From assembly GCF_946407605.1 (NCBI RefSeq), contig NZ_CAMJOS010000015.1:1-64000 (forward strand): 64,000 nt of DNA, in the 5' to 3' direction. Shown piece by piece: positions 8,315 to 17,533 of the stretch. Each line of letters starts with the position of its first letter. Position 1 is the stretch's first letter. The position numbers were made by a program, and so were the translations under genes. The notes under the pieces were generated by a model. The model did not search any database. It worked only from the letters and a program-made list of their open reading frames with translations, and was not told the DNA's origin. Origin of the DNA: an uncultured Prevotella sp. (lineage in GTDB: Bacteria > Bacteroidota > Bacteroidia > Bacteroidales > Bacteroidaceae).

Positions 8315-9232
8315 TTACTTGTTCACCTGGAATTTTGTATCTCCATCCTTGAAGAAGGCGTTGATCTGCTTGGCAGCAGCGATACCAGCGTTGATGTTGG
8401 CCTCGGCTGTCTGAGCACCCATCTTCTTAGGAGTAGAGAAGTAACGACCCTCGAACTTAGCAAACTCGTCGTTGGCATCGGGCATGATGTCGGTAACGAA
8501 CTTCAGGTCCTCACGCTCAGCCATCAGTTTGATAAGGCCAGCCTCGTCGATAACCTCCTTACGGGCGGTGTTGACGAGAATGCCACCCTTCTTCATCTTA
8601 CCAACCAGTGCAGCGTTGATGCTCTGCTTGGTCTCAGGAGTAGCGGGGATATGGAGTGATACAACGTCGCAGGTCTCGAACAGGGCGTCCTGATTGGCAA
8701 CGGCGTGAACACCGGCCTTCTCGATAACCTCTGCAGGGCAGAAAGCATCGTAAGCATAAACATCCATACCGAAGCCCTTAGCGATGCGGGCCACGTTGCG
8801 ACCAACATTACCGAAAGCAAGGATACCCAGCTTCTTACCCAGCAGCTCTGAGCCGCTCTTGCCGTTGTAGAAACCACGAACAGCCATCACCAGCAGACCG
8901 AACACGAGCTCGGCTACGGCGTTAGCGTTCTGACCAGGAGTGTTCTCAGCAACTACGTTGTGAGCGGTAGCGGCAGCGAGGTCGATATTATCGTAACCAG
9001 CACCAGCGCGAACCACAATCTTCAACTGCTTGGCAGCGTCCAGCACCTCTGCGTCAACCTTATCCGAACGGATAATCATCGCGTCAGCATCCTTCACAGC
9101 GTCCAGCAACTGAGCCTTCTCAGTATATTTCTCGAGCAGCACCAGCTCATTGCCGGCTGCCTCAATCTCTGCCTTGATACCATTAACAGCTGCTGCTGCG
9201 AATGGCTTCTCTGTTGCAACTAATACTTTCAT
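8315..9232 (-). CDS. serA: D-3-phosphoglycerate dehydrogenase, short lysine type
   Basis: A 305-residue enzyme oxidising 3-phosphoglycerate with NAD to 3-phosphohydroxypyruvate, the first serine step. ATG at 9232 is preferred over an in-frame TTG three codons upstream. The catalytic domain brackets a Rossmann domain (GKKLGILAFGNVGRNVA). RAGAGYDNID carries the substrate Arg and NTARKEVIDE follows. The usual catalytic His of the TPHIG motif is replaced by Lys in STPKKMGAQT, as in the lysine-type enzymes known from Entamoeba and Bacteroides. There is no C-terminal ACT domain, so the usual serine feedback site is missing. It lies directly downstream of serC. Confidence 0.93.
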   Translation of the reverse strand: MKVLVATEKPFAAAAVNGIKAEIEAAGNELVLLEKYTEKAQLLDAVKDADAMIIRSDKVDAEVLDAAKQLKIVVRAGAGYDNIDLAAATAHNVVAENTPGQNANAVAELVFGLLVMAVRGFYNGKSGSELLGKKLGILAFGNVGRNVARIAKGFGMDVYAYDAFCPAEVIEKAGVHAVANQDALFETCDVVSLHIPATPETKQSINAALVGKMKKGGILVNTARKEVIDEAGLIKLMAEREDLKFVTDIMPDANDEFAKFEGRYFSTPKKMGAQTAEANINAGIAAAKQINAFFKDGDTKFQVNK

Positions 9233-9265
9233 AATTTTCAATTTTCAATTGTCAATTATCAATTA
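9233..9265 (-). repeat. Heptamer tandem array between serC and serA
   Basis: On the minus strand, four degenerate 7-mers (TTGATAA, TTGACAA, TTGAAAA, TTGAAAA) run from just after the serC stop to the serA ATG. Confidence 0.7.
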
Positions 9266-9267
9266 GT

Positions 9268-10335
9268 TTAGTGATTTGCTTCGAATTCCTTCATGCAGGC
9301 AACGAGGGCGTTGCAACCTTCGATGGTCTGGGCGTTGTAGCAAGATGCGCGGAAACCACCAACAGAACGGTGACCCTTCACACCTACCATACCCTTCGAT
9401 ACTGCGAAGTCGAGGAAGTCCTTCTCCAGTTCCTGATACTCAGGAGCCATCACGAAGCAGAGGTTCATCAGTGAACGGTCCTCAGCCTTAGCGGTACCCT
9501 GGAACATCTTGTTACGGTCGATCTCGCCATAGACGATCTCAGCACGCTGCTTAGCCAGCTTGTCCATAGCCTCAACACCACCGTTCTTCTTGATCCAACG
9601 GAGAGTCTCAAGGGCGCTGTAGATGGGAACCACAGGAGGAGTATTGAACATAGAACCCTTGTCAACATGTGTGCGATAGTCGAGCATGGTAGGAATCTCA
9701 CGAGGAGCCTTACCCAGTTTCTCGTCCTTCAAGATAACGATAGTCACACCAGCCATAGCCAGGTTCTTCTGAGCACCAGCATAGATAGCGTCGTACTTCT
9801 TCACGTCGATAGGACGGCTGAAGATATCAGAAGACATATCGGCAATCAGAGGCACATTGACATCGAGGTCCTTACGGATCTCAGTACCGTAGATAGTGTT
9901 GTTGGTAGTAATATGCAGATAGTCTGCATCGGCAGGTACACTCCAATCCTTGGGGATGAAGGTGTAGTTGGCATCGGCTGAAGAAGCCACCTCCACTACC
10001 TCACCGAAAAGCTTAGCTTCCTTCATGGCCTTCTTTGCCCAAACACCAGTGTTCAGGTAAGCAGCCTTCTTAATCAGGAAGTTATAAGGAATCATACAGA
10101 ATTCCAGACTGGCACCACCGCCAAGGAAGATTACTGAATAGCCCTCGGGAACATCAAGGAGTTCCTTAACCAGAGCTACAGCCTCGTCAACAACGGGCTG
10201 GAAATCCTTTGCACGATGGCTGATCTCCATCAAAGAGAGACCAGAACCATTGAAGTCTAAACACTGTTTGGCGGTTGCCTCAATGACCTCGCGGGGAAGC
10301 ATTGAAGGACCTGCATTAAAGTTGTACTTCTTCAT
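9268..10335 (-). CDS. serC: Phosphoserine aminotransferase
   Basis: A 355-residue PLP enzyme that transfers an amino group from glutamate to 3-phosphohydroxypyruvate to make phosphoserine; it can also act in pyridoxal phosphate synthesis. The N-terminus [23 protein letters not shown] and the PLP-lysine segment [12 protein letters not shown] are diagnostic, and the length is normal for the family. It heads the serine operon. A weak -7 match (TAATTTCG) lies about 54 nt upstream of the start. Confidence 0.95.
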   Translation of the reverse strand: MKKYNFNAGPSMLPREVIEATAKQCLDFNGSGLSLMEISHRAKDFQPVVDEAVALVKELLDVPEGYSVIFLGGGASLEFCMIPYNFLIKKAAYLNTGVWAKKAMKEAKLFGEVVEVASSADANYTFIPKDWSVPADADYLHITTNNTIYGTEIRKDLDVNVPLIADMSSDIFSRPIDVKKYDAIYAGAQKNLAMAGVTIVILKDEKLGKAPREIPTMLDYRTHVDKGSMFNTPPVVPIYSALETLRWIKKNGGVEAMDKLAKQRAEIVYGEIDRNKMFQGTAKAEDRSLMNLCFVMAPEYQELEKDFLDFAVSKGMVGVKGHRSVGGFRASCYNAQTIEGCNALVACMKEFEANH

Positions 10336-10388
10336 AACTTTTTTGTAATTGTTTATTGGGTTTTTATACTAATTTCCAAATTTGCGTG

Positions 10389-10396
10389 CGAAATTA
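10389..10396 (-). promoter_or_regulatory. Possible -7 element of the serC operon
   Basis: TAATTTCG on the minus strand differs from TAnnTTTG at one fixed position. The 10336-10502 spacer is otherwise AT-rich with no gene. Confidence 0.3.
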
Positions 10397-10502
10397 CACT
10401 TTTTATTTGAATTGGGCAAATATTTTGGCATAAATTAATGAAAAACCATACATTTCCTTTCATAATGTCAAGTCAACGCGCCAATTTAATGACTATTGAA
10501 CA

Positions 10503-11831
10503 TCACCTAACCTCTTCTATGATAGTTTTGATGCCTTTGATCTTCTCGCCACGAGTGAGTCGGATGACCTGCTGCAGTTTTTCTCGCTTCACAGCGGCAT
10601 AGGCATAGCGGTCTTTCACATCAATACGCCCTACCTCACCAGGCTCCAGTCCGCCTTTCTTGCAGAGGAAGCCCACAATATCGCCCTTCGAAATCTTATC
10701 CTTCTTGCCCTTGCCGATATATAGAGTAGCCATCTGGGGAAGGGCTGGCTCTGTAAGCTGAGGCACTGCCTCAGCATACGTAATCACGTCGTCCTCTACA
10801 AACTTAGGGACGTGCTCTTCTGGTCCAACAAGGAAAAAGGTCTTTCCCGTAGCATCCCACCGAGCCGTACGGCCCACACGATGCACCAGCGCCTCCTCGT
10901 TGGCAGGCAGGTGATAGTGGATGATATTGTCGATATGGGGAATATCCAAGCCTCGCGATGCCAAATCGGTAGACACCAACACGGTGGCAGAGCCGTTGGA
11001 GAACTTATAGAGAGCATCCTCACGCTGACGCTGTTCCAAGCCACCATGAAAGGCACTTGTCACAAAGCCCTGCTGACGCAGGAACTGATCGGTACGTTCA
11101 ACCGAGTCACGATAGTTCAGGAAAACTATGCTCTGCGTCTCGCCCAGCGATATCAGCAACTGTGCCAATGTAGAGAGTTTATCCTTCTCGGGGCTTTTTA
11201 CGCAGTAGACCTCCACCCTATCGTTGAGCGGCTCTTCTTCTACCAAATAGTCCAGACGGTCGGTACGCCCCATCTCCACAAAGCGAGGAATAAGGTCGGT
11301 ATCGGTAGCCGACAGCAGGAAACGACGCTCCAGCAGGGGCAGTTTTCCCAGCAAACGAGACATCTCGTCTTGGAATCCCATCTCCAGACATTTGTCGAAC
11401 TCGTCGATTACTATATATTTAATAAGGTGTGGATCGATGTTGCCTTTATCCAAATGATCGATAAGACGACCAGGCGTACCAAAGACCAACTGCGGACGGT
11501 TCTTCTTCATCACACGATGTTCGTCCATAGCCGTACGTCCGCCATAGCAAGCCTGTGAACGCAAACCAGAGCCCATAGACTTCATGACACCATCCGACTG
11601 CAGGGCCAGTTCTCGTCCAGGAACCACCACCAAGGCCTGTACAGCATCGCTCTGAACGTCGAGCATCTGTACCAATGGCAACAGGTAGGCCAACGTCTTT
11701 CCTGTACCTGTTGGGGACAGAACGACCACGTCGTTCCGTCCCCTCAAGATATGGTTCATGGCATCCTGCTGCATCGGGTTCAACTCACCGATGCCCAGCT
11801 TTGCCAATATTTCAGATAAGTTGTTTCCCAC
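10503..11831 (-). CDS. DEAD-box RNA helicase, DbpA-like
   Basis: A 442-residue ATP-dependent RNA helicase with two RecA-like domains: Walker A SPTGTGKT (about 40), the DExD box as VIDEFDKC, SAT in LLSATDT, and the motif V-VI region (VSTDLASRGLDIPHI, HRVGRTAR). Motif II reads DEFD instead of DEAD. The C-terminal 75 residues (GDIVGFLCKKGGLEPGEVG onward) match the DbpA RNA-binding domain, which in Escherichia coli recognises a 23S rRNA hairpin during large-subunit assembly. A similar role is inferred. It starts 3 nt after the MFS gene and is probably co-transcribed. Confidence 0.9.
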   Translation of the reverse strand: MGNNLSEILAKLGIGELNPMQQDAMNHILRGRNDVVVLSPTGTGKTLAYLLPLVQMLDVQSDAVQALVVVPGRELALQSDGVMKSMGSGLRSQACYGGRTAMDEHRVMKKNRPQLVFGTPGRLIDHLDKGNIDPHLIKYIVIDEFDKCLEMGFQDEMSRLLGKLPLLERRFLLSATDTDLIPRFVEMGRTDRLDYLVEEEPLNDRVEVYCVKSPEKDKLSTLAQLLISLGETQSIVFLNYRDSVERTDQFLRQQGFVTSAFHGGLEQRQREDALYKFSNGSATVLVSTDLASRGLDIPHIDNIIHYHLPANEEALVHRVGRTARWDATGKTFFLVGPEEHVPKFVEDDVITYAEAVPQLTEPALPQMATLYIGKGKKDKISKGDIVGFLCKKGGLEPGEVGRIDVKDRYAYAAVKREKLQQVIRLTRGEKIKGIKTIIEEVR

Positions 11832-11834
11832 AGG

Positions 11835-13457
11835 CTACTCCTTGATATTGGGTTCTTCCAGACCTATGCCTTTCTTCTTGTCAACAACCTTCAGTACTAA
11901 GCCCAACAAGAGGGCTGCAACACCAAGACCAGCCAGCATAACCAGCGGCCAGGTATAGTCAAACTCCGTAGGATTCTCTACACCAGGATTGGTAGCGTCG
12001 AGCACTTTACCAATAAGCAAGGGGAACAGCCACAGACCTATATTCTGAATCCAGAAGATGAGTGCATAAGCTGAACCTATTACTTTAGCATCAACAAGCT
12101 TAGGTACTGAGGGCCAGAGAGATGCAGGCACAAGAGAGAAGCTACTACCAAGCACCAGAATAGTGGCATAAGCAATAATGATACCACCTACGGCTGAACC
12201 CTTGAAGAGAGGCAACACGAAGGCGAAAGTCAGGTGACAGGCAATGAGCAGCAGCGAGCCCAGAACCAACATCGAAGCAGCCTTACCCTTATGGTCAACG
12301 TAAGAACCAAGTATCGGAGTGATGAGCACAGCCAACAGGGGGAATACAGCGAAGATGGTCTCTGCCGACTGACGCATGTAACCCATGTAACAATAGGTTA
12401 TGAGGGCGAGAACGGAGACGCCAAGCAAACCGTACTGGCGGCTCTTCACCTTCTGGAAATTGCTGGCAAAACCAGCTGCTGCCACCACAAGCATGATGAT
12501 GTACTGAACGATGGTTACAGAGTCAGATGCCCAGAACGAGTCTTCTGCCGGTGGGGTCAGTGTGAGGTTGCATTGCAGCATGTTCACAGCATACTTCTGG
12601 AAGGGGAAGATAGCAGAATAATATAGCACGCAGAGCAGAGCCACGAGCCAGAAGCCGCTGGAGGTAAGTATCTGTCCTAAATCGCTGATCTTGAACGGAT
12701 CGTCCTTTTCTTCTGATTCGCCTGTCTGAGAGTCGAGTTTCTTATCCATGAAGAAATAGACAATAAACATGATGAGGGCTATGCACAGCAGCACCACACC
12801 GAAGGCCACAGAGCGACTCACGCAGATGTCGCCGCCCAGCTTACAGAAGAAGGGCGAGAATATCATACAAGTGGCAACGCCAAGACGTGCCAATGCCATC
12901 TCGGAACCCATAGCCAAAGCCATCTCACGACCCTTGAACCACTTCACGATACCGCGACTGACAGTAATACCAGCCATCTCGCAACCACAACCAAAGATCA
13001 TGAAGCCGCAGGCTGCAAACTTAGCAGAAGCAGGCATTCCCTCATAAAAAGGCGACACGCCCAGCTCATCAAACACAGGAATATAGTTCAGATTCTCGGT
13101 AAACCATGTGTCGAGTGAACTGCCGATGAACCCGTCGGTCATTGCATACCACTTTATAACGGCGCCTGTCAGCATCACAGCTCCAGAAAGAATGGCAGTG
13201 AAGCGTACTCCCATCTTGTCGAGGATAATGCCTGCGAAGATGAGGAAAAACACGAAGACATTGAGGAACACCTCTGAGCCTTGCATGGTGCCGAAGGCTG
13301 TTCCGTCCCAACCACGGGTGTCTTGCACCTCCTTGAAGATGGGAGAAAGGATATCCATGAATATGTAGCTGCAGAACATGGCCAGCGCCAAGAGCAGCAA
13401 GGCGGTCCACCGCATGGCGGCAGAATCGCGCAGAGTCTTTTGAATAACTTGTGACAT
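11835..13457 (-). CDS. Major facilitator superfamily transporter
   Basis: A 540-residue protein with about twelve membrane segments, a motif A-like loop (FAGIILDKMGVRFTAI) between segments 2 and 3, and a central cytoplasmic loop rich in Lys, Glu and Asp (about 225-255). A periplasmic insertion near residues 110-145 is unusual. The general layout resembles Bacteroidota nitrate/nitrite-porter-like or MFSD1-like carriers, but the substrate cannot be read. It is divergent from the DUF4468 operon and co-transcribed with the helicase. Confidence 0.82.
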   Translation of the reverse strand: MSQVIQKTLRDSAAMRWTALLLLALAMFCSYIFMDILSPIFKEVQDTRGWDGTAFGTMQGSEVFLNVFVFFLIFAGIILDKMGVRFTAILSGAVMLTGAVIKWYAMTDGFIGSSLDTWFTENLNYIPVFDELGVSPFYEGMPASAKFAACGFMIFGCGCEMAGITVSRGIVKWFKGREMALAMGSEMALARLGVATCMIFSPFFCKLGGDICVSRSVAFGVVLLCIALIMFIVYFFMDKKLDSQTGESEEKDDPFKISDLGQILTSSGFWLVALLCVLYYSAIFPFQKYAVNMLQCNLTLTPPAEDSFWASDSVTIVQYIIMLVVAAAGFASNFQKVKSRQYGLLGVSVLALITYCYMGYMRQSAETIFAVFPLLAVLITPILGSYVDHKGKAASMLVLGSLLLIACHLTFAFVLPLFKGSAVGGIIIAYATILVLGSSFSLVPASLWPSVPKLVDAKVIGSAYALIFWIQNIGLWLFPLLIGKVLDATNPGVENPTEFDYTWPLVMLAGLGVAALLLGLVLKVVDKKKGIGLEEPNIKE

Positions 13458-13489
13458 ATAATTGATTATTGTTTATAATTTTCGGGGTG

Positions 13490-13497
13490 CAAAGATA
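13490..13497 (-). promoter_or_regulatory. -7 promoter element of the MFS/helicase operon
   Basis: TATCTTTG on the minus strand, 32 nt before the ATG at 13457. Confidence 0.65.
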
Positions 13498-13611
13498 ATA
13501 AAAAACTTCGTTTGGTGCAAATAATCACCTTAAAATTTGGGCAAATCAAGCGGCGGCTGTTAAATGGAGTTAAACCACAGCAGAGAATAGACGTAAACAG
13601 AAAAATCTTTG

Positions 13612-13619
13612 TACCTTTG
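13612..13619 (+). promoter_or_regulatory. -7 promoter element of the DUF4468-porin-O-acetylation operon
   Basis: TACCTTTG, 34 nt before the ATG at 13654. It is the only clear promoter for the run that ends at 21454. Confidence 0.7.
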
Positions 13620-13653
13620 CATCGCTTATCGAATAAACTATAAAATAAGGTAT

Positions 13654-14256
13654 ATGAAGAAACTTCTCTTTGCAGCCATGATGCTGATGCCACTGGCTGC
13701 CACAGCACAAGACAACACATGGGAGCAGACTGAGAAAAAGACCGCTGACGACACTCGCTATCTGGTAGGTGCCGTTCCTGAGGTTGATGGCCGCGTGGTG
13801 TTCGAGACCACCATCCAAGCTCCTGGCAAAAGTGCGTCGCAGATTTTCACCCTGCTGCGCGACGATATGCAGAAGATGACAAAGGAGCCCAACCAGATTG
13901 AGCAGTCACGCATCAGTTTTGAGGATGCCGACAAGGGCGAGGTTGTAGGCACCTATCAGGAGTGGCTCGTCTTCAAGAACAAGCCCTTGGTGCTCGACCG
14001 CACCCGTTTCTTCTACACCATTCAGGTAGAGTGCAAGGCTGGCGAGGCTAAGGTGAAGGTATCGCACATTCACTATCTGTACGAGGAAGAGCGCGACGCA
14101 ATGGTTTATAAGGCTGAGGAGTGGATTACCGACCGCTATGGTCTGAACCGCAAACAGAACAAGCTGGCCCGTGTCAGCGGTAAGTTCCGTCGTAAGACCA
14201 TCGATCGCATCGACTATATCTTCGCACGTTTTAACAAGCTGCTGAATAATGAGTAA
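13654..14256 (+). CDS. DUF4468 domain-containing exported protein
   Basis: A 200-residue protein. The ATG at 13654 gives a clean signal peptide (1-19, ending ATAQ), whereas the in-frame ATG at 13609 lies at the promoter. The body (about 40-140) matches the DUF4468 pattern of Bacteroidota periplasmic proteins: VVFETTIQAPGKSASQIF, then GEVVGTYQEWLVF and RFFYTIQVECK. Family function is unknown. It is the first gene of a tightly packed operon, and its end overlaps the next start by 8 nt. Confidence 0.8.
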   Translation: MKKLLFAAMMLMPLAATAQDNTWEQTEKKTADDTRYLVGAVPEVDGRVVFETTIQAPGKSASQIFTLLRDDMQKMTKEPNQIEQSRISFEDADKGEVVGTYQEWLVFKNKPLVLDRTRFFYTIQVECKAGEAKVKVSHIHYLYEEERDAMVYKAEEWITDRYGLNRKQNKLARVSGKFRRKTIDRIDYIFARFNKLLNNE

Positions 14257-14506
14257 TAACGAATCGTTGCTCAGCCCAGAAGAGCGTGCACAAGTGCAGC
14301 ATCCCAAGCGCCACAACCTGGAGCCCTTCCGCGACTCCAGCAAGACGCGCACCCTCCGGCTCTGGCTCAACATCATCTTCATGATAGGAGCCATAGTCGG
14401 ACTCATCGTTTATTTCTACTACAGTCAACAGCTCTCCTTCTACATCCTCATCGGCGCTTCTGTGTTCAAGTTCGTGGAACTGGCATTGCGCATCCTTAAG
14501 ATATGA
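14249..14506 (+). CDS. Small two-segment membrane protein
   Basis: An 85-residue protein with a charged N-terminal 35 residues and two hydrophobic segments (about 38-58 and 63-82). It overlaps both neighbours, by 8 nt upstream and by an ATGA overlap with the porin gene downstream, so translation is probably coupled. I recognise no family; a membrane adaptor for the operon is a guess. Confidence 0.7.
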   Translation: MSNNESLLSPEERAQVQHPKRHNLEPFRDSSKTRTLRLWLNIIFMIGAIVGLIVYFYYSQQLSFYILIGASVFKFVELALRILKI

Positions 14507-16764
14507 AATTGCGCTTCACAACTCACATCTTATTTCTTACGTCATTTCTCTTTCTCGCAGGCAGCCAGACACTGTGTGCTCAGGGCATCCGTGAACAGAG
14601 TGATGACGGATTCAACGTGTCTGATACGCAATACGATCAAAGCCGCAACACATTCCGTCCCAACAAGAACGACTCCACCCGCGGCAGCAAGGAGATACCC
14701 AAGGGCATCAAGGTATGGACTGTGGACCGCAAGTTCGGCGACATCATCCCTGCCGAGGTTGACACAATGCCCCATCTCTTCCCCCAGAGCACGCTGGCCG
14801 CTGGGAAATACGGACAGTATAATACCATTGGCACAAACTATGCCGCACGCCAGAACCGCATCTTCATAGACCGCAGGGAGAAGTCGCAGTTTGGGTTCCT
14901 TGATGTTTATGACCAGGTGATGAAGACCCCCGATGAACGTCATTTCACGCAGACCCTCTCCCCTATCACCAACCTCACCTACGATAACTGTGGCGACAAA
15001 CAGAATGGTGAAGACCATCTCGACGCCAAATTCGCCGTTAATGTCGGCAAACGCCTGGGCGTAGGCTTCGACGTGAACTATGCTTATGCCCGCGGTTACT
15101 ACCAAAATCAGAGTGTGAGTCATTTCGGTGCTACCTTCTATGCAAGTTATAGGGGCGATCAATATCAGCTGCATGCCATCTACTCCACCTATCATCAGAA
15201 GGCTACGGAGAATGGCGGTATCACCAACGACAACTATATCACCCACCCCGAGCTCTCTGGTCAGTCGTTCAATGCTAACGAGATTCCCGTCTTCCTGCAA
15301 CAACATTGGAACCGCAACGATAATGATCGCTTCTTCCTGACACATCGTTATGCCGTGGGATTCTATCGTCAGGTAAAGATGACTGAGGAAGAGATTGAGG
15401 CCAAAAAGTTCGCAATGGCTGCCGCTAAGGAAAAAGCCGCAGCAGAAGCAAAAGCCACTGCCAAAGCTAAGGCCGACAGTCTGGGCATTGACGTCTCAGA
15501 GGTTCTGGCTCAAGCATCTAACACCAACGACACGTTGATAACTGACAGTGCCGCTCTGTTCATGAAACGCGAATTCGTACCTGTCACCAGCTTCATCCAT
15601 ACTGCTGAGGCAGGCACCTACGATCGTCGTTATACGGCCTACGCCACTCCAAAGGACTATTTCGCCAACACCTACTACAACTACTACGACAACAGCTATG
15701 GTGGCGACTCCATCAACGATATCACCAAGCATCTCTACTTGAAGAATACGCTGGCCATTGCCCTGCTCGAAGGCTTCAACAAATACGTGCCTGCCGGTCT
15801 TAAGGTCTTTGCTACCCACGAGCTGCGACGCTTCGAGATGCCAGCCCTCACCAATGGCATCGCCCTTTTGGAGCGCACCACAGAACATAACATCAGTATT
15901 GGCGGACAGCTCATCCGCTCGCAGGGCCACACCCTCCACTACAACGCAAAGGCCGAGACGTGGATTATTGGCGAAGATTTAGGACAGTTGAAACTCGACG
16001 GAAGTGCCGATGTCAACTTCCCACTTTTTGGCGATACTGTCCGTCTGGCTGCCAAAGCCTACATCCATCGACTGAATCCCACCTTCTATGAACGTCATTA
16101 CCACGCCAAACACTTCTGGTGGGACAATAGCATGAGTCATGAGACCCGTACCCGCATCGAGGGTGCCTTCACTTATGAGAAGACCAACACTACGCTGCGT
16201 GTGGGTATTGAGGAGATTCAGAACTACACCTACTACGGTATGTCGTACACTAGTGCTGACGAGAAGCACACCCTGATGCAAGCTGGTGTCCACCAGCATG
16301 GTGGCAACCTCAATGTAATGACAGCCCAGCTCGACCAGAAGTTCCGCTTGGGTCCGCTTCATTGGGATAACCTCCTTACCTATCAGAGTTCATCCAACGA
16401 GGATGTACTGCCGTTGCCTACACTCAACGTTTTCTCCAACCTCTATCTGGAGTTTATGGTTGCTAAGGTGCTAAGGGTTGAGCTGGGCGGCTCTGCCACA
16501 TGGTTTACTGAATACAACGCTCCTGAGTTCTGCTCAGCCCTCAACCAGTTTGCCGTGCAGGAGAATACTGCCACACGCACCAAGATTGGCAACTTCCCCT
16601 TTGTCGATGTCTATGCTAACCTGCACTTGAAGCACGCACGATTCTTCCTGTTGATGCAGAACGCCACCAACTCTTCGTTCAATCGTGCTTACTTCCTCAC
16701 GCCCCATTACCCCATGAACGCCTCTGTGCTGCATTTCGGTATCTCCTGGAACTTCTTCAATTAA
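14503..16764 (+). CDS. Putative outer-membrane beta-barrel porin (Porin_10)
   Basis: A 753-residue protein with a signal peptide (1-25, ending LCAQ) and a long barrel-like region of alternating aromatic and polar strands, ending in the outer-membrane signature HFGISWNFFN with a terminal aromatic pair. The N-terminal part (VWTVDRKFGDIIPAEVDTMPHLFPQ onward) resembles the Bacteroidota putative-porin family. An Ala/Lys-rich helical insert (about 295-325) interrupts the barrel and may be a periplasmic plug or loop. The ATGA start overlap couples it to the small membrane protein, and it precedes the SGNH/MBOAT genes, suggesting passage or display of a modified glycan. Confidence 0.8.
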   Translation: MKLRFTTHILFLTSFLFLAGSQTLCAQGIREQSDDGFNVSDTQYDQSRNTFRPNKNDSTRGSKEIPKGIKVWTVDRKFGDIIPAEVDTMPHLFPQSTLAAGKYGQYNTIGTNYAARQNRIFIDRREKSQFGFLDVYDQVMKTPDERHFTQTLSPITNLTYDNCGDKQNGEDHLDAKFAVNVGKRLGVGFDVNYAYARGYYQNQSVSHFGATFYASYRGDQYQLHAIYSTYHQKATENGGITNDNYITHPELSGQSFNANEIPVFLQQHWNRNDNDRFFLTHRYAVGFYRQVKMTEEEIEAKKFAMAAAKEKAAAEAKATAKAKADSLGIDVSEVLAQASNTNDTLITDSAALFMKREFVPVTSFIHTAEAGTYDRRYTAYATPKDYFANTYYNYYDNSYGGDSINDITKHLYLKNTLAIALLEGFNKYVPAGLKVFATHELRRFEMPALTNGIALLERTTEHNISIGGQLIRSQGHTLHYNAKAETWIIGEDLGQLKLDGSADVNFPLFGDTVRLAAKAYIHRLNPTFYERHYHAKHFWWDNSMSHETRTRIEGAFTYEKTNTTLRVGIEEIQNYTYYGMSYTSADEKHTLMQAGVHQHGGNLNVMTAQLDQKFRLGPLHWDNLLTYQSSSNEDVLPLPTLNVFSNLYLEFMVAKVLRVELGGSATWFTEYNAPEFCSALNQFAVQENTATRTKIGNFPFVDVYANLHLKHARFFLLMQNATNSSFNRAYFLTPHYPMNASVLHFGISWNFFN

Positions 16765-16774
16765 TTCCAACTCC

Positions 16775-17530
16775 ATGTATTCGCTGCTGTTTACCCTATT
16801 GTCACTATTCTATTCCCCCTTTCCCCATCAATCCTCTTCAGAAATAGATGTGGTCATCTTGGGCGACTCGAACACATGGTTGGGAGGTGATGACTGTTCA
16901 AAGCCGAAAGGTTGGAACACATGGTTCAAAGAGGCGCTGAAACCACGCAGTTGTTGCAGTTACGCCAGAAGTGGAGCCACATGGACACATACCCCCAACA
17001 CCCAACGAGACACTAAGGAAAACATCGGCACCTTGGGCGACAATAACGTTATCATGAATCAGATATGCCGACTGGAGGAGGCCATAAACGAGGGGAGCCA
17101 AGTAAAACCCAGCCTCATCCTCATAGCAGCCGGCACCAACGATGTTTGGTTTAAGAACAAACGTCCACATGCCTTCGAACCTACAGAGTTCAGCCTTGAG
17201 AGTCTGCAGGGTATCGTTGACTACTGCTGCCTTAAGCTTTTCCGTCTTTGCCCACAGGCTCAGGTCGTCCTCATCACCCCCATGCAGACCATCCAGGCCG
17301 ATACAGCCGATATACATCGTGCTGGCGACATTATAGAAGCTCGGGGACAATATTTTCATATCCCAGTCATACGTCTGGATTACCACAGCGATGTGAAGAG
17401 CCAGAACGAGCAACAAGCATTTAAGTACACTTACGACGGCACCCACACCAGCGAACTTGGGGCCCGCAGCAATGGCTATTATATTGCCCAGCAGGTACGT
17501 GCCATCATCGAACAGAGTAAACACGAATAA
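16775..17530 (+). CDS. SGNH/GDSL-family esterase or acetyltransferase
   Basis: A 251-residue exported protein with a short hydrophobic N-terminus. It has the SGNH blocks: VVILGDSNTW (nucleophile Ser), AAGTNDVWF (block III Asn) and DGTHTSELGA (block V Asp-His). The oxyanion Gly of block II is probably in the RSGATWTH region. SGNH enzymes near MBOAT genes often move acetyl groups onto or off polysaccharide. It begins 10 nt after the porin stop and ends 3 nt before the MBOAT start. Confidence 0.83.
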   Translation: MYSLLFTLLSLFYSPFPHQSSSEIDVVILGDSNTWLGGDDCSKPKGWNTWFKEALKPRSCCSYARSGATWTHTPNTQRDTKENIGTLGDNNVIMNQICRLEEAINEGSQVKPSLILIAAGTNDVWFKNKRPHAFEPTEFSLESLQGIVDYCCLKLFRLCPQAQVVLITPMQTIQADTADIHRAGDIIEARGQYFHIPVIRLDYHSDVKSQNEQQAFKYTYDGTHTSELGARSNGYYIAQQVRAIIEQSKHE

Positions 17531-17533
17531 CGA

